A DNA stretch of 64,000 bases from Diadophis punctatus similis (lineage: Eukaryota; Chordata; Lepidosauria; Squamata; Dipsadidae), in assembly GCA_023053685.1 (NCBI GenBank), contig JALIGW010000005.1, forward strand, positions 23,624,001-23,688,000, read 5' to 3'. The first letter of the stretch is position 1. Every line of letters begins with the position of its first letter. The position numbers were made by a program, and so were the translations under genes. Below, piece after piece: positions 24,501 to 38,320 of the stretch. The notes beneath the pieces are model-generated. The model was given only the letters and a program-made list of their open reading frames with translations, was not told the origin of the DNA and did not search any database.

Positions 24501-27500
24501 CCACCCTCCTCACTGTCTGACTCGGGTGCCAGCTGCCCAGGGCGCTGGCGCATCACATCAGCCTCTTCGCTGTTGGAATCAGCTACCAGCTGCACGGGCT
24601 GCTGGCGGGCCACGACAGGAACTAAAGACTTTCTTAGATGGCTTCACTGTTGTTATTCTTATATTCTTATAGTTATTCTCACCTAGGGTTTATATCTTTG
24701 TAAATATATTATAATATTTACCTTTTAAAATGATTTTTATATGTTTTACATTGTTTTCTTTATACGTAGTTTAATCTGTCTGTTGTCCACCGAGACAACA
24801 GACAGCAATATAAGTTTAATAAATAGATAAATAAATAAAATTACAAAATAACATTTATTTTTGCTTTCTGCCACTAATGTGCAACTGGTAGCTGGGGGAG
24901 AAATCACCTTGGCATTTGAAAGAAATGCTAGGCAAAGGAGCATCAAGTCTTATGGCTTATTCTCAATTATTTTCCTAAACTGGCAATACTGTATGTATAT
25001 TAAATCAGTATCACCTACTTTTATGGAAGTGACTTCATAATGCTTTACAATTATACTTAATTAATTAGATTCTGCATAGCAGTTTCTCAATTACATTGTA
25101 CACAATCAACACATTATCATCTACTTTTGGGATTGTTTTCTGATAATTGTAGATCCATGCTTAAAATACCAACAGAATATATACATATGTACATGGCTAA
25201 AATAAACTCATACACATATAAATATACTTGCCTACTCTTTCACTTTGTAAAGCAGCAGCTTGGTTCATATAAAATACTCCAATTTCATTTTGAATATTGC
25301 CCATTCTCTTCACCACTTGGGTATACTGCTCTGAATTCCGCTCTTTTAAACTACTGAAAAGCAAAATTTCATGAGCTGCCTCATAACATTTGCAGCTGAC
25401 CGAAAGCTGGCATTCCAAATCTGTAGACAGGTCAGTAGCCCAAGAAAATACTGAAAAGAAAAAAATTAGCATAATGGCCAAATACTTACTATATAGATAT
25501 TTCTATATTAAATCAATTACACATGGAAGTACATGAAAAGCTATTGAGAAACAATTTAAGAATTCTGGAATCAGCTATTAGTTATACATTCAGTATTATT
25601 TGTACATGCAAAAGTTTGTTAAGTGTTTGTAAGAGCTATTATGTATAAACTGAGCCAATAATCCATTGTTGACAAGAAGACAAAAACATCCTATTGCATT
25701 TCTGTCCTAGATATTTCTAGCTAAAGTTATGTTCAGATCCATTCCAATTCAATATGCAATGGAATCTTTGGTCACAGTGACCAAACTCAGTGGCCATAGT
25801 ACACTATAAACTAATATAGGGGGTATGCCCCTCTAGGTTTTGCTGTACGTCTCAATAATTTTCAATACTGTCAGCAGAGTCCTTCTGACCCATAATGCCA
25901 CCATCTTTTAAGATGGTGTCAGTTCTTGAAAGTTGTCTAGAGCTGTATCCAACTCCTATTCTTTCCATTTAGACCAAAGAAAGCTTAAATACTGTATAAA
26001 AATTCAAGTTCTAAATCAATGTCTATTATTTATAAATTCAATATGGGAAAACACAAAAGATTAATTGCAATGTGCTACCTATCAGTTGGAATACAGATCA
26101 GAACCTGAACATCCAGATTTTAGAAAAGTCTAAACTAGCCTATTTATACACCATCATTACAGCCAATTGGATTACTATTGTATCAGTATCTATATAGATA
26201 TATCTATATCAGATAACTGTATCAGTTGACTTTACAGGTAGTCCTTGTTTAGACCACAATTGAGACCAGCAAGTCAGTTGAGTGAAACTACAACTGTGTT
26301 TATGATCTTACTTCAGAGCTTTCCTTTAGTTTACAGATCTGCAAAATTCATAAATGTAAGGATTAGTCATAGTTACTTTTCCATTACTGTTGTAAGTTAG
26401 GCAGTTGCTAAATGAGCACTGCCATTTTGATCTTACTTCAGCTTTCTTTTGTTCCAGAGACATGCAATTCATAAATGTGAAAAATGGTCATAAAGTTATT
26501 TTTTTCATCACTCTCATAACTATGAACAGTCGCTAAACAGGTTAAACAAGAACTACCAATAGTCAAATTATTCTGGAATTACATGGAGTGTACATGTTCC
26601 TCATAATGACATTGGCTAGAGATCAGTTTCAAACAATTCCTTAAAAATTGTTTGAAGAAAAAATATATATAAAAAGTCCTTAAATTACATAATAAAATGC
26701 ACAGTTACTGCTTATTTTACTGGACCCAGACATTTTACTGCCAAAATGATTCAAAGGGCAATATATTGCTGCCGAAAAAAAAGCATAGTTCTTTTATTTT
26801 GATTTGGAGACCTGCTTGACATATTGTTACATGCAGGTTGCAGTCGTGATTACCTTGACAGCTAGATTCTCGATGTAGGCTATGCAGTATTTCCTGATCT
26901 TCTTTTGTTTGGAAGTTATATTCTTCAAGATATGCAGCTCTGTTGTTTGCATTCTGGGCCAACATTAATTGAATATCACCACAAAGAGTTAAACTCTGAC
27001 AAAGAAATAGGAGTACTTCAGAAAGCATGTTCATGAAGAGGCAGCAATATGCATCTAATTGGGGGGAAAATCAGAAAGGATATTGGTGAACTGGAAGTTA
27101 GAATATCTCATTACTAAGAAACCACATTATGAAGAATTGTACTATTCCAGCCTCAAACCTTCTGGCAGATTCAATAAATAAAAGTCCATTTATCTAACTT
27201 TTAACATCAAGCGTGCTTACATAAATTGCAAGTGCTAAGAGTAGTGTTTACTAGTGTTTTGCTAGTAGCAAATATAATTGCCTGGATCAGAGGTGGGATT
27301 CTCATAATTTCCCTATCAGTTCGCCCAGCGCGCACACCCTCGCTTTGGTCACACACACGCCTTCCGCACATGCTCATGGCCTTCCACGCATGTGCTTTGC
27401 TTGTGCGGGCGGCTTGAAAACGTGGCTAAATAGGACGGCATAGCACCAGGACGGGGGGGGCACCACCCGCAGGTTACTACCACCGGTTTGCCCGAACCGG

Positions 27501-30500
27501 TCCGAACCGGCTGAATAACACCTCTGGCCTGAATCCATATTTATATTCAGATGGTGGGTACCAGTGAACTGCCAATCTCCTTGCTTCTCTTGATTTTGTA
27601 ATAATTTGATTTTAAAAAATAGCAAATCAGATGACAGTATGCAGTAAAACAAACTGCTAGCATCATATTTATGGAATAAAATACCTCTGGGCTCCCCAGA
27701 GTTTTCTTAGACATTTTTAGAAAATAAAAATATATCAGAGTTACAATTCAATGCTTTATTTGTACATTTACTAACCTGATGCCCTTGCTTCACTGAAAGG
27801 GTTAGGGTTGAACTAGGGTGGGTCTGAGCATTCTAGGAGGCTGGGGGATGAGGGGCAGGAAGAAACCTCACCAATCTGCCTGCTGACTGACATCTCCAGA
27901 GATATTAGAAATAATTAAATAATTTGTATCTGAAGCAGCCAGTTTAAAACCCTCAGATATAAAGAAATTATGAGTGTTAAAGTAGATATAAAAATATACA
28001 TCTGAGATATATAATAAAAGTCCTACTTACCATAACACTGTAAAGCTAATCTTATGTACCGTAATGCTCTCCCATATTTCTGAAGACTCACAGCAGCATC
28101 AGAAAGAACATAATAAGCCTTTGAAGATTTTAAAATCAGCTGGAGTTTCATTTTGTATTGCCAGGTTCCAGGGATCATTCCTGACTGACTGGAATGTTTA
28201 ACTTCCTGGAATGACCCCACTAGAATTAAAAATGAAACAATGATTAGCAATCTTAACATAAAAGTTAAAAGGATTACATTTTGAAATTAAATTAGCAATT
28301 TAATTCAATTTAGTTTCAAATTAGCAATTTAGCCATTTTGAATATTGGAGTAAAATTCCTTATTCAAATTAAACTGTTTTAGCTTTTGCTCACTTTTCCA
28401 TTTCTATAAAACAATCTGAACATGTACCATGAATTTTGAAGGCATGGAGAACCGTTGCTTATTACTTTATCAATAATATATATAGGATCAAATAAATATA
28501 TAGGATCAAAACGATGTTCTGTCTACAAACTGAATTATTTAAAGCCACTTACTTAAAATATATCTTAACAATTAATATACCTACAACAACCTAACATTAC
28601 TGTTAAAACAGTAACTGAATGTTCAAATATCTCATAATAATTTTTTGTTGTAGTATTTCCCTCCAAGTACAGGGTCTGCTTTTCTTTTCTTTTTTTATCA
28701 ACTGAGTATTGATCCATTGGTTGTAACTGACAAACTAGCTTGACACCCAAGCCCAACATTATGGACAAAGAGAAAGTGACCAACCCAAAATCACTCAGCC
28801 GGCTTTCATGCCTGAAGAAGGGACTAGAACTCACAGTCTCCAGGTTTCTAGCCTGGTGCCTTAACCACTAGATCAAATTGGCGAAGGTCTCATAATAAAT
28901 ACACTAAATGTAGGCAAACACATTAAAATAACAAAGTTTTACATATAATTCAAAGTGATGCAATCATTTATAAAGAAAGCAATATTTGGGGTTAAAGGCT
29001 TTCTTGACAAAGATGTTTACCATCTGTGAAAAGCCATTTAGGATGCAACAAACCAAACTTACTCTTGCCTAAAAACAAGGCCATCTGTTTTTCAAGGCAC
29101 TCAGGGCCAACTGTTGATGATTCATCTTCATATTTTAAAGGGATAGGTATATTGGGGTCCGCTGCAGGAAGATCACTTTCCTTCTTGATGCTACTATCAA
29201 CCGATTTTAAGCCCTATTTGTTAAAGAAAAAAGCGTTTCAATACTGTACCAACATGTACATATTAAAAAACTGTTAAATAGCACACTTCTCAGTTACATA
29301 ACTTACTTCAAGAACATAGCTGAGTACTAGTCTGCATCGTTCTTCAGTGTCATGGCAAACAGGAAAGGCACAACTAGGCTTTATAGAAAAGACAAAATAA
29401 GTTTTCATGAAACTAGTGGAATTCAGCTTATATTCTCATTGAAAACCAACAAAGAAGCCATTCTTATAAAGAATATAAGCTTAAAATGAAATCAAGAGAA
29501 AAATTGACTTCAGGATTTACTTTTCAATGGTTTTTATATACACAATTAAGGGAGAGGTTTAATATTGACAGAAAGTCACCCGACATAGGACAGAATTAGA
29601 ATTATATACAAATGAAAATCATGTGATTTCTAATATGTATAAATAACTGTTGGGATTTGAAATGGAACCTTTTTTCACTAATTATTGAAAACAGACCAGG
29701 AAGGCCTACAGGACCATCTACTTTATGCAGAACCTGTCTATTCAATATCTATGAGTTGAGATATCATGTTATAAAGTCTTCCTCCCAAGATGTTAGGAAT
29801 TCCAGTATTCATAAGTAGAGCTTCTTAGTTGTATGGTAGTTCTCCTGCTCTGGAATACCTCACCCCCCCAAAGTAATGATGTTCCCTTTCCTGTTGTCAC
29901 TCCAGAAAGTTATGAATATAATACTTTTTCCAATGATCCTTTGCAGTAAGGAATAGTCTCTCATCAAAGATAACCAGAGGCAGCGGTGGTAATATACACA
30001 ATCAAATGATATTGTTGGAGTTTGTGGGATTGTTTGAGAGTGTACAGATATAATACATATAATACATAGGGGACATACATGCAAATTTTTAAAAAACACA
30101 TACGTTTGGAATTAAGAACAAAGAAAGGAGGGGGAAAAAGTGGTAGGTTGTTAACTGATTCATCTAACGTAAGTTTAAAAGATTCTAACAGCCCAAAAAA
30201 ATTGATAGGGTTAGGGCAGGGGTAGGCAAAGTTGGCTCTTCTATGACTCGTGGACTTCAACTCCCAGAATTCCTAAGCTAGCATGATTGGTTCAGAAATT
30301 CTGGGAGTTGAAGTCCACGAGTCATAGAAGAGCCAACTTTGCCTACCCCTGGGTTAGGGTTAAAAAAAAATGAAGTTATTTACTTGAAATAAATTATTTG
30401 AATATCTATTTTTGAAAGGCACGTATTTCCACTGAAGGGCCAATGGAGGTAATCTTTAACTGAACACTCCTCCTCTCATATTAATTACCCTGACAGAAAG

Positions 30501-33500
30501 GAATCCCACATATTTAGATTTAGAGCATAAAATATAATCCCAATGTTAACTGAAGTGGCATTTCAAATGCAGTAGATAAACTTACACGTATTTGATGAGT
30601 AGACTTATATTTTTCAGGTACCGACAATTCTCCAACAGATTTGATTATAGCAACGGCTTTGCTGTCATCTGGAAAATCTGAGCTGGTGCTATACAATCCA
30701 TTTTCGTCACTATCAGGCATTTCTTCTTCTTCTTCACTATAACTTTCATCAGAGTTGCCATTTAAAGGAAATTCGCTGCTTTCTTCTTTTTTTGGCTCAT
30801 CTAATTGGAACAGTTCTGAGAGCATGTAATTTGCTGAAGCAATAATCTTATTTGAAATAAAGACAGAAATAAGAATTCAAAGGGTCTCCCAGCGCTAGAT
30901 TTTTTTTTTTACACATATCTTAAAAATGGATTTAAAGGTAAAATTGTAGTTAAAACATGCTTGATTATTTTAAATGGTAGAATAGGATGTACTCATTAAG
31001 TTAACTTATAACACTAAATGTTATTTTGGCAGTATGTGAATAAGTTTTCAACCCCAAATTTCCCAGTAAGGACATGGTTCCGATATTTTAACTGTTATAG
31101 CTGAAAAAAGGCAAATTGACTTAACTTAAACTGTGCTTTATTAAAATAAGCCAGGTTCAAATATCAGTCAAATACAATAAATTCCAGATATTTTAAACCA
31201 CATGAAGAGAATGCCAAAGTTCACTGAAGTGACTTAGCATTATGTGCAATCTAGAATTCAGTGAGGTTGCATAAACTTGAAGAATCTTCCATTGTAATTG
31301 GAGATCAAATATACACTTAATTTTAACCAGTGTACATAAAATGTTTTCACTAGATGATACGGAAACAAGAGTATACAGATTTAATTCTTACCTGAGGATG
31401 CCTGCCCTTGTCCAATAATTTTACGCAGTTAAGGAGTAAAGTTCTAATAGTACCATAATATTTCCGGTTTTGAGTTTTTTTCAACATCATATTGCATGCA
31501 ACTCTAAGCAAAAGTAAGGGAACACAGAAAAGTAACAAAGTTCTCACATTTCAAATATCTACTGAAATTTTATTTAAATATGTATGTAAAGAATGCATTG
31601 CAAATACTTTAATGACAAGAAAATGCTGATGTCATTGAAGACAATCTTTTCTTACATGCTTTACATTAATTCTACATTTCACGCATGTACTGTTTTGAAT
31701 GTTATCTTTGTAGTACTTCAGCATAAGTTTTGCTTTTAAACACATAACACACATTTCCCCCCTACTTTTGTCTTAGAAGCAACTGATAAAAATCCTATGA
31801 AGATTATGAGATATTTCACTCTCTGATAAATAGTTTGCCAGGTCCGGCTTTAGTTCAAATGGAACCACATCTGCTCCCTTTGGCTAAAGCAAGCTAAATA
31901 AAGTTGGCATAATGTTTCCTTTGCTTTCACAGAGAAAATAATTAAACTGAACACCCACCCTCCCAAAAGACATTGTCTATCTTTGTGGTACAAACCAGCA
32001 TGAGATATAAAGTAATTTTTTTCTTGTCAACTTGTCAACTTAGATAATTAAAAAATTAAAATTAAATGCAACAGTGCATTTTCTAATTTTCTTGTACACA
32101 AATTAGAACTTTTACTAATATTAGTATTTCAACATTGGGATCAAATACTGCAATAAACCATTTAATGAGGTGTAATTTTCATTAAGTAACTCAACATAGT
32201 ATGTTATCATTGTAACGATATAACAATTTGCTCAAACAAAATATTTTACTTTTTTCTTTGCATTTTTGCCTCCTACAATATAAAACCCAATACCAGACTC
32301 CATTTAATTTCTTTTTAAAAAGTTAAGTGCTACATCAAAACAAGTGCCTAAAGGATTAACATTTTAGATAGCCACTAGGATTAACATTTTACTTTCAGTA
32401 AAGGTCTTGAGTGTACATATGTAAAAGAAGGGTCACCGAACCCTTCTTTTATAGAGACTTGAAACCTCATGATATATAGAATAACATACTTGTAGAGAAG
32501 AATTGCTACCGGCATTGTGAAAGGGTTTTGGTATTTATCTTCTGTTTCTTCACACAGGGTAGTGAGATCATACAACTTCACTATATCACTTCCACTTGCT
32601 GAAAGGAAAAATGTTTTCCATCAGTTTGTCTGATAAAAGTAGAAGTCCAAAGAATAAAAAGCCAGAATTGTTGGTAATTCTATAGTATTTTAGAATATAA
32701 AGCTAATGACTAAGATTTGCTCTGCTTTCAGTTTACCTAACCATTATTATGGCTCAAAGTTTTCCAACCACAGAAAACTGAAAAATTTGAAACTTTCTTC
32801 CTGTTCAGTTATGTGCATGTTGCACATGAAGATATTAGATATATGAGCCAGAGTGGTGCAGTGGTTAGAATGCAGTATTGCAGGCTAATTCTGATGACTG
32901 CCAGGAATTCGATCCTCACTGGCTCTTGGTTGACTCAGCCTTCCATCCTTCCGAGGTCGGTAAAATGAGGACCCAGATTGTTGGGGGCAATAGGCTGACT
33001 CTGTAAACTACTTAGAGAGGGCTGTAAAAGCACTGTGAAGTGGTATACAAGTCTAAGTGCTATTGCTATTACTCCCCTTCACTGGAAGCCTGAAAGCTCA
33101 CAAGATCACTACTGGCAAACACAAACTTAATAGCACAAAATACTATCTCCTTATGTTGGTGTAAATAAAGAGAGACATTGTATGCATTGTCAGTGTAAGC
33201 AGTGATTAGAAACTTTTGGGAAAGAGATTGCTATTTCACTATCTTCTTCATTTTCTAAGAACTGTGAGCCTTCGGTACCGTATTTCATTCCAAGTCAGCC
33301 ATATTGCAAATCGCCCTTTCAAAAACAAAATTAAAAAAAACCTATCGGTCAGGGGGAAGTTTACCTTTAAACAGCCAGTATGTATGTCCTTCTTTTGTAC
33401 AATTTGATTTCAGAAAAGATAAAATATTTTGAGCAATATCTTTTATTACTTTAGTAGAGAAATTGGAGTTCTCCAAGTTGGGTATATCTTCTGTCTTAAT

Positions 33501-36500
33501 CATTTCATATTTCTGCAACAAAAATGGAACAATTTTTAGAACTGAAAAAAATACTATTTGGAATATTCATTGCAAAAGTTTCACTATACAGGTAGTTCTC
33601 ATTTAGCAACTGTTTAAAGCTATGGTGGATGCCCCCAAAGCTACTTACAACCTGGTCCTGAAGTTACGGTCACTGCAGTGCCCCTGTAGTAGTTTGCCCT
33701 TACAACCAAGCAGAGGGATGCTGCAGTGCTTCCCCTAAAGCCTGTGGGGACTTTGAGGGGTGGGTGTGGCATGGGGAGTCTCAGGAGGTGGGGTAGATCT
33801 TGGAGGCCTGGGATAGGCAGGGCCTCTCCACTGAGGCATTCCATACTCCATTTAACGACTTGTGGGTTTGTTTAATGGCTGCATCAGGAAGAGCAGAGGG
33901 TGGGGATTGTTAAGCAAGGCTGTCTAGCTTAATGGCTGTCACCACTTGCAATCGTAATGGGCAGGCTCCACTAGGGTCGTAAATTGAGGGCTACCTGTAA
34001 AGCTGAAAAGCTTGCACAACTTTTTGTGATATGTTCTATGTATAATATAAGACTCACAGTTATTAACATGCATAAATGTAAGTTCTTGCGTACAGAAAGT
34101 ACAGTACTGCTTACAAATAAAACGTGCTTACAAAGACATTCACAATGAAGTCTCAGATGGGCTGCTATATGCTTGCTATAGCAACCTTCCTTGAATGGGT
34201 GCCTTTCATTTTCTTCAACTAGTGTGTTCTTCAGTAATCAGCTAAGCTAGCTAGGAACTTCAAAGGTTACATCAGAACATATATATAGGGGATACCACAT
34301 TGGATAAAATCATAACAAAAGTATACTTTAAGCCTCTGACTTATTCTTTTGCTGATTGAGATTAAGAAAGCAATCAGAATATTTTGACTGAAAACTTACC
34401 TGAACAATTCCATTGACATGAAAACACATAACAAGTTCTGGAACATTGCAGATCAAGTTGTCCAACCAATAATCAATTCCTGTTAGCACATTAATTGGCT
34501 TATTGTTATCCCTTCAAATAAAAATGTTCTAATATTATTTCAATAAAATAATAGTTAGGACTCATTAAAATATAAATAGAAGTATTGATTCCAAATTAAA
34601 TACTGTTAATACAATATAAACTTGTGAATATTAGCTATCAGGACTAACAGGAAAATGGAAACATTTGCAACAGATATGAAATCAACAGTGGTTTTGAAAT
34701 AATGACCATTTTTGTAATTTTATTTCTATTATGTAGTGGAAACTTTTCAATTTAAGAAGCAACTTTAAAGGTTGTCCTTTAAAACCAACTAATCAGAAGA
34801 TCATAAAAATTAAATTATTAATTGCAAACGAAGTACAGAGGTAAAAAAATGAGAAATATACAGAATACAACCCAGAATATAAGAGAGTTTGACCTATCAA
34901 TATTTTACATATTTTAAATCCTTCATATTTAATATATTAACAACATTGAACAGGGTTGTTGTTGTGTTTTTGCCAAATAGGCAAAACATAGATTAGACTC
35001 TTTGAAGGCTCCTCATCCATTGGAACTACTTAAGCTTAGTTCATATTGAATAAGGAATTCATTTTTGAAGTGACTTTTTAGCAACAAGTTATAAGTAAAA
35101 AATGACAGTAGCATTTTTCAACAGGCAGCTATCTAATTTAATTCACTTAATTCACCTGAGACGCAAGCTGACAGCAGGGTATCTTCCTCCTCCAAATATA
35201 GGCATATTTGAACCTACCAACATGTGGATATCTTCAAATGTCCATAAGATGTTCCTAACGAAGTCATTTTTAAGACCCTTTAAATTTGAAGAACATACCA
35301 TGTATAAACATTTATTCTCTTTATTATAAAAGAAAATGTAGCATAGCTTTGCAGACTTAAAAGAAAGCAAGATGCACAAAGAGCAAATAAACCATAATAC
35401 ATGGTAGCTATTCTAGACTTTCACAATAAAAAATCAAGATTGCAGGTGCCACAAAACAATTGATAAAAATGATTTCCCCCCCCCCCCCCTCAGCTGCACT
35501 GTAAATCAAACTGAGCAAAGGGGTTTTCCTCAGGTCAAATTCCACATAAAATCATACCTGACTGCTTTCCCCGTCACTGAACAAAGTAGTTAGGTTTTGT
35601 TCTTTGGGGGCTGAGGCCACATGCCCCACTACATATGAGGATTCAAGAGGCACATTTCCCTGTGAAAAGCACAAGGGCATAAGTGATTCTACTGTTGAAA
35701 TGATATAAACTCTGCTTTTTAAAAAGTACCAATTTTGCATATTGGATAACGTATTTGTGAAGGCATTTTTCACTGAACATACATATTTTGGTTCTTTTCA
35801 ACCAATACCTTTGAACAGTCCATAATGAAAATTGTTTATAAACAACTCCTTGTTAGGTCTTTGCAATTTCTTTGTTCATATAAGCAGCCTTAACCAGAAA
35901 ACATGATTCTACCAATTTCTGCATAAAATTCAAGCATGATTATTTACACACTAGTCTTCTATATGTACTTAACAGGTACTGAAATGTTTTGCAATAATAA
36001 CATTATAAATGTTCCCAATGGATGACAAAATGTTTGCTTGCATTTATATTATAAATAGTCTTCAGTTTTATTAACTGTTTTTCATTCTCACAACTTCTGA
36101 GCCCAATCATGGAAAAACAAATCCTGACTTCTCTTTTAAGACTAGCTCTCATTTTCAGAACAAGAACTACATTTGCATAGAGGAACGACTTTGCTTTCCT
36201 GGTTCTAGTAATCTCATTCTATGCTACATTGATCAGACCCCACCTCAAAAGTATCATATCCTATTTAAGAACCAGACTTGGAACCATCTAAAATTAAAAA
36301 GGGGATGATCGAGCAATTGGCAGTTAAATCCTATGAAGAGAGAAATTATAGGAAACCAGAACATATGACAAATCAGAGCAATTTTGACAATTACTTAGGG
36401 AGGTAAGGAACTCTTCTTCATTGAATATGTTGAAGTTGAACTTGGCCAGTTATCCAATTTTGTATTTTATTTCTGGATTCCTCCACTAGGAGGCAATCCA

Positions 36501-38241
36501 TTCCAACTTTGAGTCTAACTCTATGACTTCCTATGTCTGTCTTTCTCTATTCTGTGACCTTGATACAAAGGGAATTTTCTCAAGTGCAGGTAGTTGTCAG
36601 GTTAAGATGGCAATTTGGATGGGATTGCCATTGCTAAGAGATGCATTTGTGTGATCACATCATTTAAGAGTCACAATCTCAAGATGCATGGGTTGCTAAA
36701 CAGAAGCAGCAGGAGTTCCAGATTAGGAGCACAAGAGTGCTGGAGAGGGTTAGGGGAAATTTGGGATAGACCAAAAGACAGGTTTCTCCATTTTTGGATA
36801 CTTGGGACTCTGGAACATTTTACACCAGAATTTCTGTAAAAATGGACCATAAAGAGACGGGGAAATTTATGGAACAAATTCAAGAACATGTGAAGAACAG
36901 GAAGAGCACCTTATAATCATCAGCAAAAGTAATGATTATATTGCAGAGGTTTGACACATTTTTTTCTAACAATATATGAAGATTGAATTACAGATTTTCC
37001 TTATTAACAGGATTACCTAAAGCAAAGTAATAACAATTAAAGCTGGCCTGACATAAATAAGGAGATGGGGTATTATATAGGCTTTAAGCAATCTATTTTT
37101 CCAAGTTTCTTCTCCATTCTACATTCAGAGCTTAAAACAGGGAAGAAAACCATATCAAACCAGAAAAGAGCATAATTTAAGTATTTTTCTCAAACAAACT
37201 TTTTTACTTTCTATATACAGTAACTAGGAAGTTCACAAATATTCATGTTACCTGTAGCACTTTATAATTTCTTCTGAAACACAATCAAAGCAAATCAAAA
37301 AGCGCAATTAGTCTAATTTATATTGGACTTAAGATCATGTACATAAATGACTTGGAGATCCTGAACACTCTCCACACACTCATTTGTAAGATGTATTTTG
37401 ATCCCATCTACTTATAAAAAAGGGAAGGAAGCAGCCATTTTTCCCTCCTGTTCAACAGTCACCAGACTAGACATTGGCAATGGGGGGCTATAAGAAACAA
37501 CTGCTACCATCAAAATAGAAAGGACACAATATTTACCTGATTAGAAGCACTTGCATCTTCAGAAAGGGAGGAAGGCATTTCAAAAGGAGCTGGCCAAGAA
37601 ACCCTGCTAGGTTCATCCGTTTCATCTTCTGTTGCCTCTTCTTGATTTTGCTCTTTGGAACCAGGAACAGGTTGAGCAGCTTCATCACCATTGATACTGA
37701 CAAGAAAGAAACTGAAAATGTTAATTAAACCATTTTCACAAAACATTACATTTTAATATTGTTATTTTTAATAACATCCTAATAGTTACAACATGAACAC
37801 ACATAACTTTAATAACATCCTAATAGTTACAACATGAACACACATTATGTATTTTTTATCACACACCGTAGCATGGTTTCAACAGAAGAGAATATAAGTA
37901 TTACATTTTTCAATCAGCCACTTTTGTTTTTATCTACATAAAACTAAAGTTCTCAAGATGGTATCTATATTCCAAGCAACTGCAACATAATAGATTTATC
38001 ATTTTTAAATGGGAGTCTACCATACTTAAAAACTTAGCCTAAGTTTTACAATGCCATATTTCTTTCAAAGGATAATCCTTAAGTCTTTAAAAGTCTTTGC
38101 AGTTAACACAATACCAGCTACCAGGGAGCACATGCAGAAAGGATAATGGAAAAATATGAGTGTACTAGATAAGGGATGAGTAAATAGTATGTGAATATAT
38201 GTTGCCCATGTTTTCTCTTGGTGCATTTTGATGTGACATAC

Positions 38242-38320
<79 letters not shown>

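Larger units (their letters stand above)
22210..25235. other. EDRF1 intron 18 (3.0 kb)
   Basis: The right half is occupied by a LINE 3' fragment that carries an LTR-like insertion (23755-24840). The remainder is AT-rich unique sequence. Confidence 0.6.
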
